A stretch of DNA of 64,000 nucleotides, from assembly GCF_038446665.1 (NCBI RefSeq), contig NZ_CP151802.1, forward strand, positions 186,001 through 250,000, read 5' to 3'. The first letter of the stretch is position 1. Each line of letters opens with the position of its first letter. Under the pieces are notes generated by a model. It made no database searches. It was given only the letters and a program-made list of their open reading frames with translations, and was not told the origin of the DNA. This stretch comes from Lysobacter sp. FW306-1B-D06B (GTDB taxonomy: Bacteria > Pseudomonadota > Gammaproteobacteria > Xanthomonadales > Xanthomonadaceae). Below are positions 37,130-47,304 of the stretch, piece after piece. Both the position numbers and the translations under genes were made by a program.

Positions 37130-38404
37130 ATGAATGCCGACTCCCTCGCCGCCCCGCTCGCCCGCCCGCTGTGGCGCGACCGTGCGCTGGTACTGGCGGG
37201 TATCGCGATGTCGGCATTCAACCTGCGCACGGCGGTGACCTCGCTCACGCCGTTGCTCGACCGGTTGGGCGAGAACTTCGGCTTCGGTTCGACGATGACC
37301 GGCGTACTCGGCATGGTGCCGACCGCAGCGTTCGCGCTGTTCGGCGTGGTGACGCCGGCGATCGCGCACCGCCTCGGCCTGGAGCGCACCGCGCTGCTGT
37401 CGATGGTGCTGGCGGCGCTCGGCCTGTTCGTGCGTGCATTCGTCGGCGACACCGCGATGCTGCTGGTCACCTCGGCGCTCGCACTGTCGGGCATGGGCAT
37501 GGGCAACGTGGTGCTGCCGCCGTTGGTGAAGCGCTACTTCGCCGATCGCGTCGGCACCGTCAGCACGCTCTACATCACGGTGCTGCAGCTGGGCACGATC
37601 CTGCCGGCGCTGCTGGCCGTGCCGCTCGCGCAGGCGGCGGGCTGGCGCGTTTCGCTGGGCGCGTGGTCGCTTATCGCCGCGGCGGCCGCGCTGCCCTGGA
37701 TCGGCGTGTTGTGGATGGAGCGCTACGGCCATTCGCGCCAGGCACAAGTACTGGCCAATGCGCATGACCGCGCGGTGGCGCCCGGCGACGAAGCACCGGA
37801 ACTGGACGGCGCAAAGCAGGTCGACGGCCGCGTCTGGCGTTCGCCCGTGGCCTGGGGCCTGACGCTGATGTTCGGCATGACCTCGCTGACGACGTATTCG
37901 ATGTTCACCTGGTTGCCGCGCCTGCTGGTGGAAGCCGGCGGCAGTCCCGCGCTGGGCGGCACGATGGTCGCGCTGTTCTCCACGATGGGCCTGCTCAGCG
38001 CCCTGGTCTTGCCGGCGTTGGCGGTGCGCATCGCCAATCCGTTCCCGATCGTGGTGGCGTGCGGCGTGAGCTATCTGGCCGCGTTCGCCGGCCTGCTGCT
38101 CGCGCCGATGGCGGCGCCGCTGCTATGGGTGGCGCTGCTCGGCCTGGGGCCGAGCACCTTCCCGCTCTCGCTCACGCTGATCAACCTGCGCACGCGCACG
38201 CCGGGCGGCTCCTCGCGGCTGTCGGGCTTCGTGCAGGGCGTGGGCTACAGCCTGAGCTGCCTGGGTCCGCTGCTGTTCGGCTGGCTGCATGCAAGCACGC
38301 GGGGCTGGGCCGGGCCGTTCGCGTTCCTGGCGCTGTGCCTGCTGGCGCTGCTCTACGGCGGCTGGCTGGCGAGCAAGCCGCGCATGCTCGAGGACACGTG
38401 GTAA
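37130..38404 (+). CDS. MFS transporter, CynX/NimT type
   Basis: A 424-aa major-facilitator protein with 12 predicted helices. IAMSAFNLRTAVTSLTPLLDRL in helix 1 and GNVVLPPLVKRYFADRVGTVSTLY in helices 4-5 are the CynX/NimT (cyanate or nitroimidazole) group's pattern. Probably exports small anionic or drug-like compounds. The ATG at 37130 is chosen because the frame further upstream encodes an Arg/Pro-rich stretch. Confidence 0.9.
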   Translation: MNADSLAAPLARPLWRDRALVLAGIAMSAFNLRTAVTSLTPLLDRLGENFGFGSTMTGVLGMVPTAAFALFGVVTPAIAHRLGLERTALLSMVLAALGLFVRAFVGDTAMLLVTSALALSGMGMGNVVLPPLVKRYFADRVGTVSTLYITVLQLGTILPALLAVPLAQAAGWRVSLGAWSLIAAAAALPWIGVLWMERYGHSRQAQVLANAHDRAVAPGDEAPELDGAKQVDGRVWRSPVAWGLTLMFGMTSLTTYSMFTWLPRLLVEAGGSPALGGTMVALFSTMGLLSALVLPALAVRIANPFPIVVACGVSYLAAFAGLLLAPMAAPLLWVALLGLGPSTFPLSLTLINLRTRTPGGSSRLSGFVQGVGYSLSCLGPLLFGWLHASTRGWAGPFAFLALCLLALLYGGWLASKPRMLEDTW

Positions 38405-38480
38405 GCGGCGTTTTTCGACGCAACGGCCGCAGGACGGCCCGTGCGGTTAACCTGTCGCGGTTTTCCCCGTGCCCCGATCC

Positions 38481-39254
38481 ATGCCCCTGCGCACCATCAC
38501 CGCTGCCCGCTATGTCACGCCGCTGCGCGAAGGCGGCTCGTTGCCCGCCGTCATCGAGGGCGATGACGACGGCCTGTATGTCCTGAAGTTCCGCGGCGCG
38601 GGCCAGGGCGCGAAGGCGCTGGTCGCCGAACTGGTCGCGGGCGAGATCGCACGCGCGCTCGGCCTGCCGATGCCGGAGCTGGTCTTCGTCGAGCTCGACG
38701 CCGAACTCGCGCGCACCGAACCCGATCCGGAGATCCAGGAGCTGATCCGCGCCAGCGACGGCCTAAACCTCGCACTGGATTACCTCCCCGGCGCGATCAA
38801 CTTCGATCCCGTCGCCGAGCGCGTACCCGGCGCACTCGCCTCGGAGATCGTCTGGTTCGACGCCTTCGTCAGCAACGTCGACCGCAGCTTCCGCAATCCG
38901 AACCTGCTGGTCTGGCACCGCAATCCGTGGCTGATCGATCACGGCGCCGCGCTGTATTTCCACCACGGCTGGGACGGCACGCCGGCGCATGCGGGCAGCG
39001 CGTTTCCGATGATCCGCGAGCACGTGCTGCTGGCGCAGGCCGACGACATCGCCGGTGCCGACGCGCGACTGGCGGGCAAGCTCGCGCGCCAAGACTTCGA
39101 AGCCATCCTCGCCCTCGTGCCCGAGGCGTGGCTCAGCGGAACCGATACGCCGCAGGACCCGGCGCAACACCGCGCTGCGTACGTCGAACATTTCATGCAG
39201 CGGCTCGCGCAACGCGCGCGCTTCGTCGAGGAGGCGATCCATGCACGTGCCTGA
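38481..39254 (+). CDS. HipA-like kinase domain protein
   Basis: A 257-aa protein related to the C-terminal kinase half of HipA. It retains a VLKFRGAGQGAKALVAE nucleotide-site region, the catalytic loop FVSNVDRSFRNPN and a metal-binding LIDHGAALYF. Full HipA is about 440 aa, so the N-terminal HipB-binding part is missing, and no HipB is adjacent. It overlaps the DUF3037 gene by 14 nt. This two-gene pair is seen in many bacteria and may be a toxin-antitoxin-like or signalling pair. ATG 38481 is used over the GTG at 38469. Confidence 0.8.
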   Translation: MPLRTITAARYVTPLREGGSLPAVIEGDDDGLYVLKFRGAGQGAKALVAELVAGEIARALGLPMPELVFVELDAELARTEPDPEIQELIRASDGLNLALDYLPGAINFDPVAERVPGALASEIVWFDAFVSNVDRSFRNPNLLVWHRNPWLIDHGAALYFHHGWDGTPAHAGSAFPMIREHVLLAQADDIAGADARLAGKLARQDFEAILALVPEAWLSGTDTPQDPAQHRAAYVEHFMQRLAQRARFVEEAIHARA

Positions 39255-39651
39255 GTCGCCGCGCCGCGACACCTACGACTACGCCGTGATCCGCGTCGTA
39301 CCGCGCGTGGAGCGCGAGGAGTTCGTCAACGTCGGCATCCTGCTGTCGTGCCCGGCGACGAAGTTCCTGGAGGCGCGCATCGAGATCGACGAAGCGCGAC
39401 TGCGCGCGCTCGACCCCGACATCGACCTGGACACGGTGCGCCGCCATCTCGCGGCGATGGAAGCGATCTGCCGCGGCGGCCCCGACGGCGGCCCCATCGG
39501 CCTGCTCCCGCAGCGCGCGCGCTTCCACTGGCTCACGGCCAAGCGCAGCTCGATCATCCAGACCTCGCCGGTGCACCTGGGACGTTGCATGCAACCGGGG
39601 GTGTCACTGGAACATCTGATGGAGCGGATGGTGCGCGTTCGGCGCGCCTGA
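39241..39651 (+). CDS. DUF3037 family protein
   Basis: A 136-aa protein with the DUF3037 pattern: YDYAVIRVVPRVEREEFVNVGILLSC at the N-terminus, a central charged helix and RARFHWLTAKRSSIIQTSPVHLG. Function unknown. It overlaps the end of the HipA-like gene, so the two are translated together and likely act together. Confidence 0.85.
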   Translation: MHVPESPRRDTYDYAVIRVVPRVEREEFVNVGILLSCPATKFLEARIEIDEARLRALDPDIDLDTVRRHLAAMEAICRGGPDGGPIGLLPQRARFHWLTAKRSSIIQTSPVHLGRCMQPGVSLEHLMERMVRVRRA

Positions 39652-39788
39652 TAGCGAAATTGTCGCGGCGCAGAGCTTCCCTGCCCGCCAGTACCTTGCA
39701 CGCCGGGGTACCCCACGATCCTTGTTCGGCACAGCGCCGACGCAGCCCCATGCGCTCACGGATCGGCCATCAGAACAAGGAAGCCATC

Positions 39789-41456
39789 ATGCGTTTGACC
39801 CAACTTTGTGGAGTGATCCTGGTGTCGCTGGCTGTCACTGCCTGCGGCGGCGGCGGAAAGAAAGGCGCGGCACAGCCTTCACCCACTTCTCCCTCCACAC
39901 CTCCAGCCACGCCTCCAGCCACACCTCCCTCCACGCCGCCTCAGCCAGCGCCCGCAGCGGAAGTCCAACTCACTCTCACGACCCCTGCCATCCGCCTGAA
40001 AGCGGTGTCTGGCGACGATGTGGACGCTGTTCTCGATGGTCAATGGTCGGCGACCAACCTCGGAAGCGGGCTGGTTTACCTCCAGGTCTCCGACGACCAC
40101 GGCATGTTTGCCATGCCCGCCGTGCAGCCGGCCCCAGCCGGTGGCGCGTACAGTTTTGCGCTCACGTCCGCCGCGGGCCGCCGCTCGGTCGGTACGCATA
40201 CCGGCATCCTGACGGTTCGCGCATGCGCTGACGCACAGTGCTTGACGCCTTATACCAACGCATCGAAGTCGGTGGAGTATTCGATCACCGTCATTCCGAC
40301 GCCGGAATGGGAAACGCTGCAGGGCAATGCAGCGCACGACGGCTATGTCCCGATCACCCTGGACCCGAGCAAGTTCGTGAAGGCATGGCAGTGGACGCGA
40401 CCCACGCCCGGCGTGATTGGCGGGATCAACTCCGTCGCCACTTCGGAGGGGCTGGTCTTCGTTTCCGAGGACGAGTACGCGGGCAGCCCATCGCTGTATG
40501 CACTGGACACGGCGACGGGGGAAATCCGCTGGAAGCAGCAGTTCACCAACAACTGGTCACCCGCGCTGAACCCGCCGGCGACGTCCAATGGCAACGTCTA
40601 TGTGACGACCACCGGGCATGGCGGCACCTTCCTCTGGTCTTTCAAGGCGAAGGACGGCACACCGCTCGCGCAGAGCAGCTTCTCCACCCAGTGGGCCAAC
40701 CTGCTTGCCCCCACCGTGAAGAACGGGCGTGTCTACGTGAACGCCGGCTCCTACGGCGGAGTCATGTATGCCTTCGATGCCACCTCCGGAACCAAGCAGT
40801 GGGAGGGAGTCGGCGGCACCTACGGGATGAACACGCCTGCCGTGGACGACAAATATCTCTACATCCACGACGGCGACGCCTTGGCTGTGCTGGACGCGGG
40901 GAGCGGCGAGTCGGTGGCGAGGATCGGCTTTGCTTCTACCGGCAGCAGCTTGTACGACTACCACGGTGCGCCGATGATCGCGTCGGCCGACAGCGTCATC
41001 GCTTGGAAGGGCGGGGCATTCAGCGGTCGAGCGGCATCCAGCGCCGAACCCTCCGCGAACCGGCAGCTCGTCGACTACGGGATTAGCCGGAAGACGACCC
41101 GCTGGAGCTCGATAAAGTCGTACAAGACCCAGCCGGCCATCGCCAAGGGCGTGGTGTACGCGGCTTCGGACAATCCAAAGTCGCTGGACGCGATCGACGA
41201 GGCAACCGGTGTTGTGCTGTGGTCGTGGGTGCCCGGAACGTCCGACACTAAATTTCACCGCAACATCGTAGTCACCAACAATCTGCTGTTTGTCAGTACC
41301 GACCGTGCGCTTTACGCGATCGACCTGGCCACGCACAGACCTGTCTGGCAAAGCGCGACCCCAGGCATGGTGGCGATTTCCGGTCAGCGCATGCTCTTCG
41401 TCACCACCGGGACCACCCTGAGCGACGGCAAGCTCGTGGCGTTCCGCACGCGTTGA
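39789..41456 (+). CDS. PQQ-like beta-propeller lipoprotein
   Basis: A 555-aa lipoprotein. The signal ends in a VTAC lipobox (Cys19). A low-complexity TPPATPP linker runs to about residue 52, then an Ig-like region (about 55-150) precedes a WD/PQQ-type propeller with repeats such as LYALDTATGEIRWKQ, MYAFDATSGTKQWEG, LAVLDAGSGESVARI and LDAIDEATGVVLWSW. Not the BamB length or start; it lacks a known partner. GC content looks lower than in neighbouring genes, a possible sign of transfer. A bidirectional terminator follows. Confidence 0.82.
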   Translation: MRLTQLCGVILVSLAVTACGGGGKKGAAQPSPTSPSTPPATPPATPPSTPPQPAPAAEVQLTLTTPAIRLKAVSGDDVDAVLDGQWSATNLGSGLVYLQVSDDHGMFAMPAVQPAPAGGAYSFALTSAAGRRSVGTHTGILTVRACADAQCLTPYTNASKSVEYSITVIPTPEWETLQGNAAHDGYVPITLDPSKFVKAWQWTRPTPGVIGGINSVATSEGLVFVSEDEYAGSPSLYALDTATGEIRWKQQFTNNWSPALNPPATSNGNVYVTTTGHGGTFLWSFKAKDGTPLAQSSFSTQWANLLAPTVKNGRVYVNAGSYGGVMYAFDATSGTKQWEGVGGTYGMNTPAVDDKYLYIHDGDALAVLDAGSGESVARIGFASTGSSLYDYHGAPMIASADSVIAWKGGAFSGRAASSAEPSANRQLVDYGISRKTTRWSSIKSYKTQPAIAKGVVYAASDNPKSLDAIDEATGVVLWSWVPGTSDTKFHRNIVVTNNLLFVSTDRALYAIDLATHRPVWQSATPGMVAISGQRMLFVTTGTTLSDGKLVAFRTR

Positions 41457-41511
41457 TCCGCGGCAACTTCCACCAAGGCTCCATGGACAGGCCATGGGGC
41501 CTGCCAAAAAG

Positions 41512-41539
41512 AAAAAGCCCGGCCGAAGCCGGGCTTTTT
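41512..41539. terminator. bidirectional intrinsic terminator
   Basis: AAAAAGCCCGGC pairs with GCCGGGCTTTTT around CGAA, between the 3' ends of the propeller lipoprotein (+) and the cold-shock gene (-). Confidence 0.92.
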
Positions 41540-41561
41540 CACAACGACTGGAGCGGAAGCC

Positions 41562-41771
41562 TTAGGCTGCCTGCACCGCGTCGGCCTGCAGGCCCTTCTG
41601 GCCCTGGACGACGGTGAAGGACACCTTCTGACCTTCCTGCAGGCTCTTGAAGCCCGTGCCCTGGATCGAACGGAAGTGGACGAACACGTCCTCACCGTTC
41701 TCGCGGCTGATGAAGCCGAAGCCCTTGGCATCGTTGAACCACTTGACCGTACCGAATTCACGGTTCGACAT
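41562..41771 (-). CDS. cold-shock domain protein, CspA family
   Basis: A 69-aa RNA chaperone. RNP1 is KGFGFI and RNP2 is VFVHF, with the usual GTVKWFND start. Binds single-stranded RNA and DNA and melts secondary structure. AAGGAG precedes the ATG. The upstream region contains two hairpins (41800-41813 and 41867-41887), as in the long leaders of other csp genes, so temperature control at the mRNA level is plausible. Confidence 0.96.
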   Translation of the reverse strand: MSNREFGTVKWFNDAKGFGFISRENGEDVFVHFRSIQGTGFKSLQEGQKVSFTVVQGQKGLQADAVQAA

Positions 41772-41866
41772 GTTTTTTCTCCTTGAACGGATGTAATGGA
41801 CCGCTTTCGCGGTATGGAGCTGGTTGCAAGGAGAAACGGTGCAACGATGCGAACAGAATCAACATC

Positions 41867-41887
41867 GGGTCACAGTCACGGTGACCC
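41867..41887 (-). promoter_or_regulatory. hairpin or palindromic operator upstream of csp
   Basis: GGGTCAC and GTGACCC are perfect inverted copies around a 7-nt spacer, about 95 nt ahead of the cold-shock start. Could be a leader hairpin or a protein-binding palindrome. Confidence 0.45.
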
Positions 41888-42006
41888 TTGACTAACGCAG
41901 CGCGGCGAATGTTGGACGTGTTTGAGCCGCAATGCAAATGCCGGTCGTCCCGGGGCATTCAGTTAGAGTCCCCGTTCAGGTTCCCCACCCGCCCCTGGCG
42001 CCAGTC

Positions 42007-42291
42007 ATGACGGTCTATGTAGACGACGCAGTCCACCTCTGGCGCGGCCGCCGCTGGGCCCACCTGATGGCGGACACCCTGACGGAGCTGCATGCCATGG
42101 CCGAGCGCCTGGACATCCCCCGTCGCGCCTTCCAGAACAAGACCTCCGGGGCCCATTACGACGTCCCCTCGGAACTGCGCGAGCGGGCAATCGAGCTCGG
42201 AGCGGTCGCCATTTCGCGGCATCGGGACCGGGAACAGGTGCGGGCGGTGATCCGGGTGGCCAAGGCCCAGGGGCGCGGCGAGGCGCCCTGA
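42007..42291 (+). CDS. DUF4031 family protein
   Basis: A 94-aa protein, MTVYVDDAVHLWRGRRWAHLMADT, with LGIPRRAF-like DIPRRAFQNKTSGAHYDVP in the middle, the DUF4031 pattern. Function unknown. The upstream frame lacks homology, so ATG 42007 is chosen; no strong ribosome site is seen. Confidence 0.8.
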   Translation: MTVYVDDAVHLWRGRRWAHLMADTLTELHAMAERLDIPRRAFQNKTSGAHYDVPSELRERAIELGAVAISRHRDREQVRAVIRVAKAQGRGEAP

Positions 42292-42387
42292 GGCTGCGGG
42301 ACCGGGCCCGCGCACGTATCCTGTGCGGCCCGCCGGCGCCTGCCGTCGGACCGACCGCCACGCGAGACCCGCTCCAGGACGCACGCC

Positions 42388-42639
42388 ATGACCGATACGC
42401 CCCCCGACCGCCTCTCCAACGACCCGCGCAGCCCGTTCTACGACGAGACGGTGCTGGAGCGCGGCATCGGCATCCGCTTCAACGGCGTGGAGCGTTCCAA
42501 CGTCGAGGAGTACTGCATCAGTGAGGGCTGGGTCCGGCTGCCGGTGGGCAAGTCGCTGGACCGCCGTGGCAATCCGATGACGATGAAGGCCAAGGGCAAG
42601 GTCGAGGCCTGGTACCGCGACGAGCCGGCCGCCGAGTGA
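42388..42639 (+). CDS. DUF3297 family protein
   Basis: An 83-aa protein with the DUF3297 signature: PPDRLSNDPRSPFYDE, GIGIRFNGVERSNVEEYC and GKSLDRRGNPMTMKAKGKVE. Function unknown, common in proteobacteria. A TATCCT box at 42317-42322 may be its -10 element. Confidence 0.9.
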   Translation: MTDTPPDRLSNDPRSPFYDETVLERGIGIRFNGVERSNVEEYCISEGWVRLPVGKSLDRRGNPMTMKAKGKVEAWYRDEPAAE

Positions 42640-42670
42640 CGGCGCGGGCCGCGCCGCCGCGGCCCTTCCT

Positions 42671-43390
42671 TTAAAGCCCGGCCAGATAACGGCCCGGGTC
42701 GACGCGCTGGCCGTACTGGCGCACTTCGAAATGCAGGTGCGGGCCGGTCGAACGACCGGTCGAGCCCATCTTGGCGATCTCCTCCCCCGCCAGCACCACA
42801 TCGCCGGTGCGCACTTCGAGCTTGCTGTTGTGCGCGTACAACGTCACCACGCCATGGCCGTGGTCGATCATCACCACGTTGCCGTAGTCCTTGCTGTAGC
42901 GCGCCTGCACGACCACACCATCGCCGGAGGCGTGCACGGGCGTGCCCACGCGACCGGCAAAGTCGATGCCGCTGTGGAAGGCGTCGCCGCGCCCGAGCGG
43001 GTCATGGCGGCGGCCGAATCCCGAGGTGATGCGCAGCGGCGTCACGGGCAGGAGCTGCGGCAGCGTGTCGTCGTGCGCGACCTTGGGGGAGGTCCACAGC
43101 GCGGCCGAGAGGTCCAGGGCGTCGGTCGGATCGGGACGAAGCGCGTCCATCGACGACAGGCCTGCCGTTACCTCAAAAGGGGCCTTCGGCGCGTCGGCGG
43201 GGATGTAAGGCCCGCCCTGGCCCAACCCCTGCGTCGCGAACAGCCCGGCGATCTCGGCATGCGAGCGGGCCCAGGCGGAGCCGACACTCACCGTCGAGGC
43301 CACGAGGACGGCCACGCAGACGATCTGCAGGCTGGAGCGCCAGGCGCATCGACGGGAAGGGGCATTGGACTTGCGAACGACGGGGGACAT
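42671..43390 (-). CDS. M23-family (LytM) metallopeptidase
   Basis: A 239-aa exported or membrane-anchored peptidase with an N-terminal hydrophobic segment (IVCVAVLVASTVSVGSAWA). The LytM domain at about 125-235 has FHSGIDFAG and GPHLHFEVRQ, giving the zinc-site His and Asp (HxxxD and HxH). Cleaves peptide cross-links in peptidoglycan. The preceding region has no coiled coil. Confidence 0.93.
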   Translation of the reverse strand: MSPVVRKSNAPSRRCAWRSSLQIVCVAVLVASTVSVGSAWARSHAEIAGLFATQGLGQGGPYIPADAPKAPFEVTAGLSSMDALRPDPTDALDLSAALWTSPKVAHDDTLPQLLPVTPLRITSGFGRRHDPLGRGDAFHSGIDFAGRVGTPVHASGDGVVVQARYSKDYGNVVMIDHGHGVVTLYAHNSKLEVRTGDVVLAGEEIAKMGSTGRSTGPHLHFEVRQYGQRVDPGRYLAGL

Positions 43391-43722
43391 GCGGCGGCTC
43401 CGTGAGGGGCTGTGCGTCCATCAGCGGGGGACGCGAGGGTGGACTCCTGGGCGAATGCCGGCGCGATGCTGCAGGCCGGCGGGGTGCACCTGGGGGGTGC
43501 GGGGCGGATTCTCCGGAGCGGCCGGAGCGTCGATATGGGAACAGTCCGAAAAAGTCGCAGAGCCGCTGTGTGCCCAGTTCAGGCGCAGTGAAGGGCGGGG
43601 GGCGGTTCAGCCCCGGTTCGCCAAAAACAGACAAACGGCGGCTGTATGCCACCCGGTTGCGCAGCGCTCATGGCGGGGTCGCGGTGGGAGAATCCAGGGG
43701 CACCCACCCTCTGGAGGCCGCC
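43391..43722. other. intergenic region upstream of M23 gene and DUF3016 gene
   Basis: About 330 bases between divergent genes. No clear promoter boxes, repeat or RNA structure; GC-rich inverted stretches such as CTCCGGAGCGGCCGGAG are present but not convincing. Confidence 0.4.
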
Positions 43723-44283
43723 ATGAACCCGCGCCTCGTCGTTCTCGCCCTCGCGCTCGCACTGGCCGCCTCGAGCGCCACCGCCGCCGTGCGCAACGTC
43801 ACCGACCCCAACGCGCCCCGCGCCCTGCCCGAAGCCGGCCCGGTCAACGTGCGCTGGGAAGACCCCTCGAAGTTCACCGAGCTGCGCTACACCTCCAACC
43901 GATGGGAAGCGTCCCGCGGCAACTGGGTGCAGGAACTGGCCGAATACATGCGCGATCGCGCGCAGCGGCAACTGCCGCCGGGTCAGCGGCTGGACGTGGA
44001 CATCCTCGACATCCGCCGCGCCGGCTCCTTCGAACCCTGGCACGGCCCGGACCTGCAATACACGCGCATCATCCGCGACATCTATCCGCCGCGCATGACA
44101 CTCAACGTGCGCCTGACCGATGCGGACGGCAACGTGATCGCGCAGGGCGAGCGCCGGCTGAGCGACTCGGGATTCCTGATGAGCGATTCCTCCTCGCTCA
44201 ACAGCGATCCGCTGCGCTTCGAAAAACGGCTGATCGACCGCTGGATCAGCCGCGAACTCACGGCGACGAAGCCCGACGCGTGA
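43723..44283 (+). CDS. DUF3016 exported protein
   Basis: A 186-aa protein with a signal peptide cut after SSATA. The mature part starts AVRNVTDPNAPR and contains VRWEDPSKFTELR and IRDIYPPRMTLNVRLTDADGNVIAQGER, the DUF3016 pattern. Function unknown; located in the periplasm. GGAGG lies 7 nt upstream of the ATG. It ends 3 nt before the convergent ABC transporter gene. Confidence 0.85.
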   Translation: MNPRLVVLALALALAASSATAAVRNVTDPNAPRALPEAGPVNVRWEDPSKFTELRYTSNRWEASRGNWVQELAEYMRDRAQRQLPPGQRLDVDILDIRRAGSFEPWHGPDLQYTRIIRDIYPPRMTLNVRLTDADGNVIAQGERRLSDSGFLMSDSSSLNSDPLRFEKRLIDRWISRELTATKPDA

Positions 44284-44286
44284 GCG

Positions 44287-45044
44287 TTACTGCTTGAGCT
44301 TCCAGCCGGTGCGGAAGATCCACCACACCACGCCCAAGCACAGCAGCAGGAAGCCGACGATCGCCGTCGCACTGACGGCAACGTTGACGTCGGCGATGCC
44401 GAAGAAACTCCAGCGGAAGCCGCTGATCAGATACACGACCGGATTGAACAGCGCGATCTTCTGCCACAGCGGCGGCAGCATGCTGATCGAATAGAACGCG
44501 CCGCCCAGGAAGGTCAGCGGCGTGATGATCATCAGCGGCACCAACTGCAGGCGCTGGAAGCTGTCGGCCCACAGGCCGATGATGAAGCCGAACAGGCTGA
44601 AGGTCAGCGCGGTCAGCACGAGGAAGCACAGCATCCAGAACGGATGCTGGATCTCGTACGGCACGAAGAAGCGCGCGGTCAGCAGGATCAGCGTGCCCAG
44701 CATCAGCGACTTGGTGGCCGCCGCGCCGACGTAGCCGATGACGATCTCCATCGCCGACACCGGCGCCGACAGCAGTTCGTAGATCGTGCCGGCCCACTTG
44801 GGCATGTAGATGCCGAAGGATGCGTTGGAGATGCTCTCGCTCAGCAGCGACAGCATGATCAGGCCCGGGATGATGAAGGCGCCGTAGCTGACGCCGTCGA
44901 CCTCGCCCATGCGCCCGCCGATGGCCGCGCCGAAGACGATGAAGTACAGCGAGGTGGACAGCACCGGCGAGACGATGCTCTCCATCAGCGTGCGGAAGGT
45001 GCGGGCCATCTCGAAGCGATAGATGGCGCGGATCGCGTGCAGGT

Positions 45045-45048
<4 letters not shown>
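44287..45048 (-). CDS. ABC-2 type exporter permease
   Basis: A 253-aa inner-membrane protein with six helices of the ABC-2 permease type; [24 protein letters not shown] carries the family motif. Its ATG overlaps the stop of the ATPase gene by 4 nt (45045-45048). Resembles YadH and related exporters; substrate unknown. Confidence 0.93.
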
Positions 45049-46010
<962 letters not shown>

Positions 46011-46075
46011 GCCGCGTTCCTTTTCCTGCGATGTATCGGCGGCATCGTACCGGAGCGGCACGCCCTGCACGCCGC

Positions 46076-46342
46076 TCATCCCATCCGTCCCAGGCGTTGT
46101 TTCGGTGCGGCTTCGGTGCAGGCGCGGGTGAAGCGCGCCAGCAGCGTGCGCACGCCGGGCAGGATCACCCAGGCCGCGGGCAGCGCGACGGCGAAGGCCA
46201 CGGGCCATCCGCGCAGCCATGCCGTCACGAGCCCCGGGGCGAGGCCGTGGTGCAAGGTGGTCATGGCGAAACTCATCACGCCCGACATCAGCGTGACCAC
46301 GAGCGGGACGAAGGCGAACCGGGCCAGTCGGGGCGTGAGCAT
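46076..46342 (-). CDS. DUF2798 family membrane protein
   Basis: An 88-aa protein with two membrane helices ([20 protein letters not shown] and [19 protein letters not shown]), matching DUF2798. Function unknown. Starts at 46342, where the family's ARFAFVPLV begins. Same strand as the ABC exporter, 65 nt upstream. Confidence 0.75.
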   Translation of the reverse strand: MLTPRLARFAFVPLVVTLMSGVMSFAMTTLHHGLAPGLVTAWLRGWPVAFAVALPAAWVILPGVRTLLARFTRACTEAAPKQRLGRMG

Positions 46343-46525
46343 GGGGCGTTCCGTGCGGTCGGGGGATCGACAGCGTAGGCAGGCGCGCCGCGCGCGATAA
46401 GCCCGCCACGAGGGGAAGAACCGTCCCGTCAGCGGGCGAATGGGCGAAGGGTGCCTTTCGGTACACGGTGCGGTCGCCGGCATGGGCCACAATGCGCGCT
46501 CCGACGACCCCACTGCTGGAGCGCC

Positions 46526-46900
46526 ATGAAATTCCTGCTGATGGTCTACACCGATCCCGTCCTGCTCGACGCGCTTCCCGAAGGCGAGTTCGACCGCCTC
46601 ATGAAGGGCTGCCTGCACAAGGCCGATGAACTGCGCGCGGCCGGCATCCTGCTGGATTCGCAGCAACTGGAACTGCCCGCGACCGCGCGCTCGGTGCGCA
46701 CGCGCAACGGCAGCACGCACGTCCTGGACGGCCCGTTCGCCGAAGCGAAGGAAGTCTTCGCCGGTTTCAACCTGATCGAAGCGCCCAACATCGAGGAAGC
46801 CGTGCGCATCGCCCACAGTTTTCCGTGGACGCGCACGGGCTCGATCGAAGTGCGGCCGGTGCGCGACCTGGAAGCGGTGCGCGAGCGCGTGGGAGCCTGA
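46526..46900 (+). CDS. YciI-family protein
   Basis: A 124-aa dimeric alpha-beta barrel protein, starting [21 protein letters not shown] and containing the [14 protein letters not shown] motif of the YciI/DGPF family. These proteins often act as, or beside, sigma factors or hydrolases; no catalytic role can be assigned. The ATG at 46526 begins the domain. Confidence 0.88.
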   Translation: MKFLLMVYTDPVLLDALPEGEFDRLMKGCLHKADELRAAGILLDSQQLELPATARSVRTRNGSTHVLDGPFAEAKEVFAGFNLIEAPNIEEAVRIAHSFPWTRTGSIEVRPVRDLEAVRERVGA

Positions 46901-46918
46901 CGCGGGTCGGGTCGCGCG

Positions 46919-47251
46919 TCAGGCCGGCGGGCGCGCGCCGCAATGGCAGCATTTGCTGCCCCACGCGTTCGACGGTCCGATCCAGTTGCCGCCCCGGGTG
47001 AAGAACCGCTTGCCGCATTCGGGGCAGACGAACCAGGTGAACCAGAGGCCGTTGACCACGCAGGCCGCCATCCACGGCACCGCGATCCACAACATCGCGT
47101 CGTCGGCCCATCCGAGCGCCTTGAAGACGAGATTGAAGGCGATCATGACCGGCAGGTAGAGCCCGAGGCCGGCGTACATCAGCACCCGCCCCACGCGGTA
47201 ACGGCGCCATTGCGCCCGTCGCAGCGTCCACTTCTCCCCGGGAGTGACCAT
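46919..47251 (-). CDS. membrane protein with C-terminal zinc-ribbon-like cysteines
   Basis: A 110-aa protein with two membrane helices (GRVLMYAGLGLYLPVMIAFNL and LWIAVPWMAACVVNGLWFTW) followed by FVCPECGKRFF and KCCHCGARP, which together resemble a CxxC-CxxC zinc ribbon. I recognise no family. Probably anchors a small metal-binding domain to the inner membrane. Confidence 0.65.
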   Translation of the reverse strand: MVTPGEKWTLRRAQWRRYRVGRVLMYAGLGLYLPVMIAFNLVFKALGWADDAMLWIAVPWMAACVVNGLWFTWFVCPECGKRFFTRGGNWIGPSNAWGSKCCHCGARPPA

Positions 47252-47304
47252 CGCGCGCTCCGTGTGCCCGGCCCCCATCCTAGCGGGGCAGGCGAGCGGG
47301 CGCC

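Noticed and set aside
34367..37765. A single 1132-aa minus-strand protein spanning the M28 peptidase and beyond
   Set aside because: Only the last 556 residues have a signal peptide and M28 motifs; upstream is a chance fusion across a repeat block and the PepSY gene.
39890..39960. CTCCAGCCACAC tandem repeats as a DNA repeat element
   Set aside because: In frame with the TPPATPP linker of the propeller lipoprotein.
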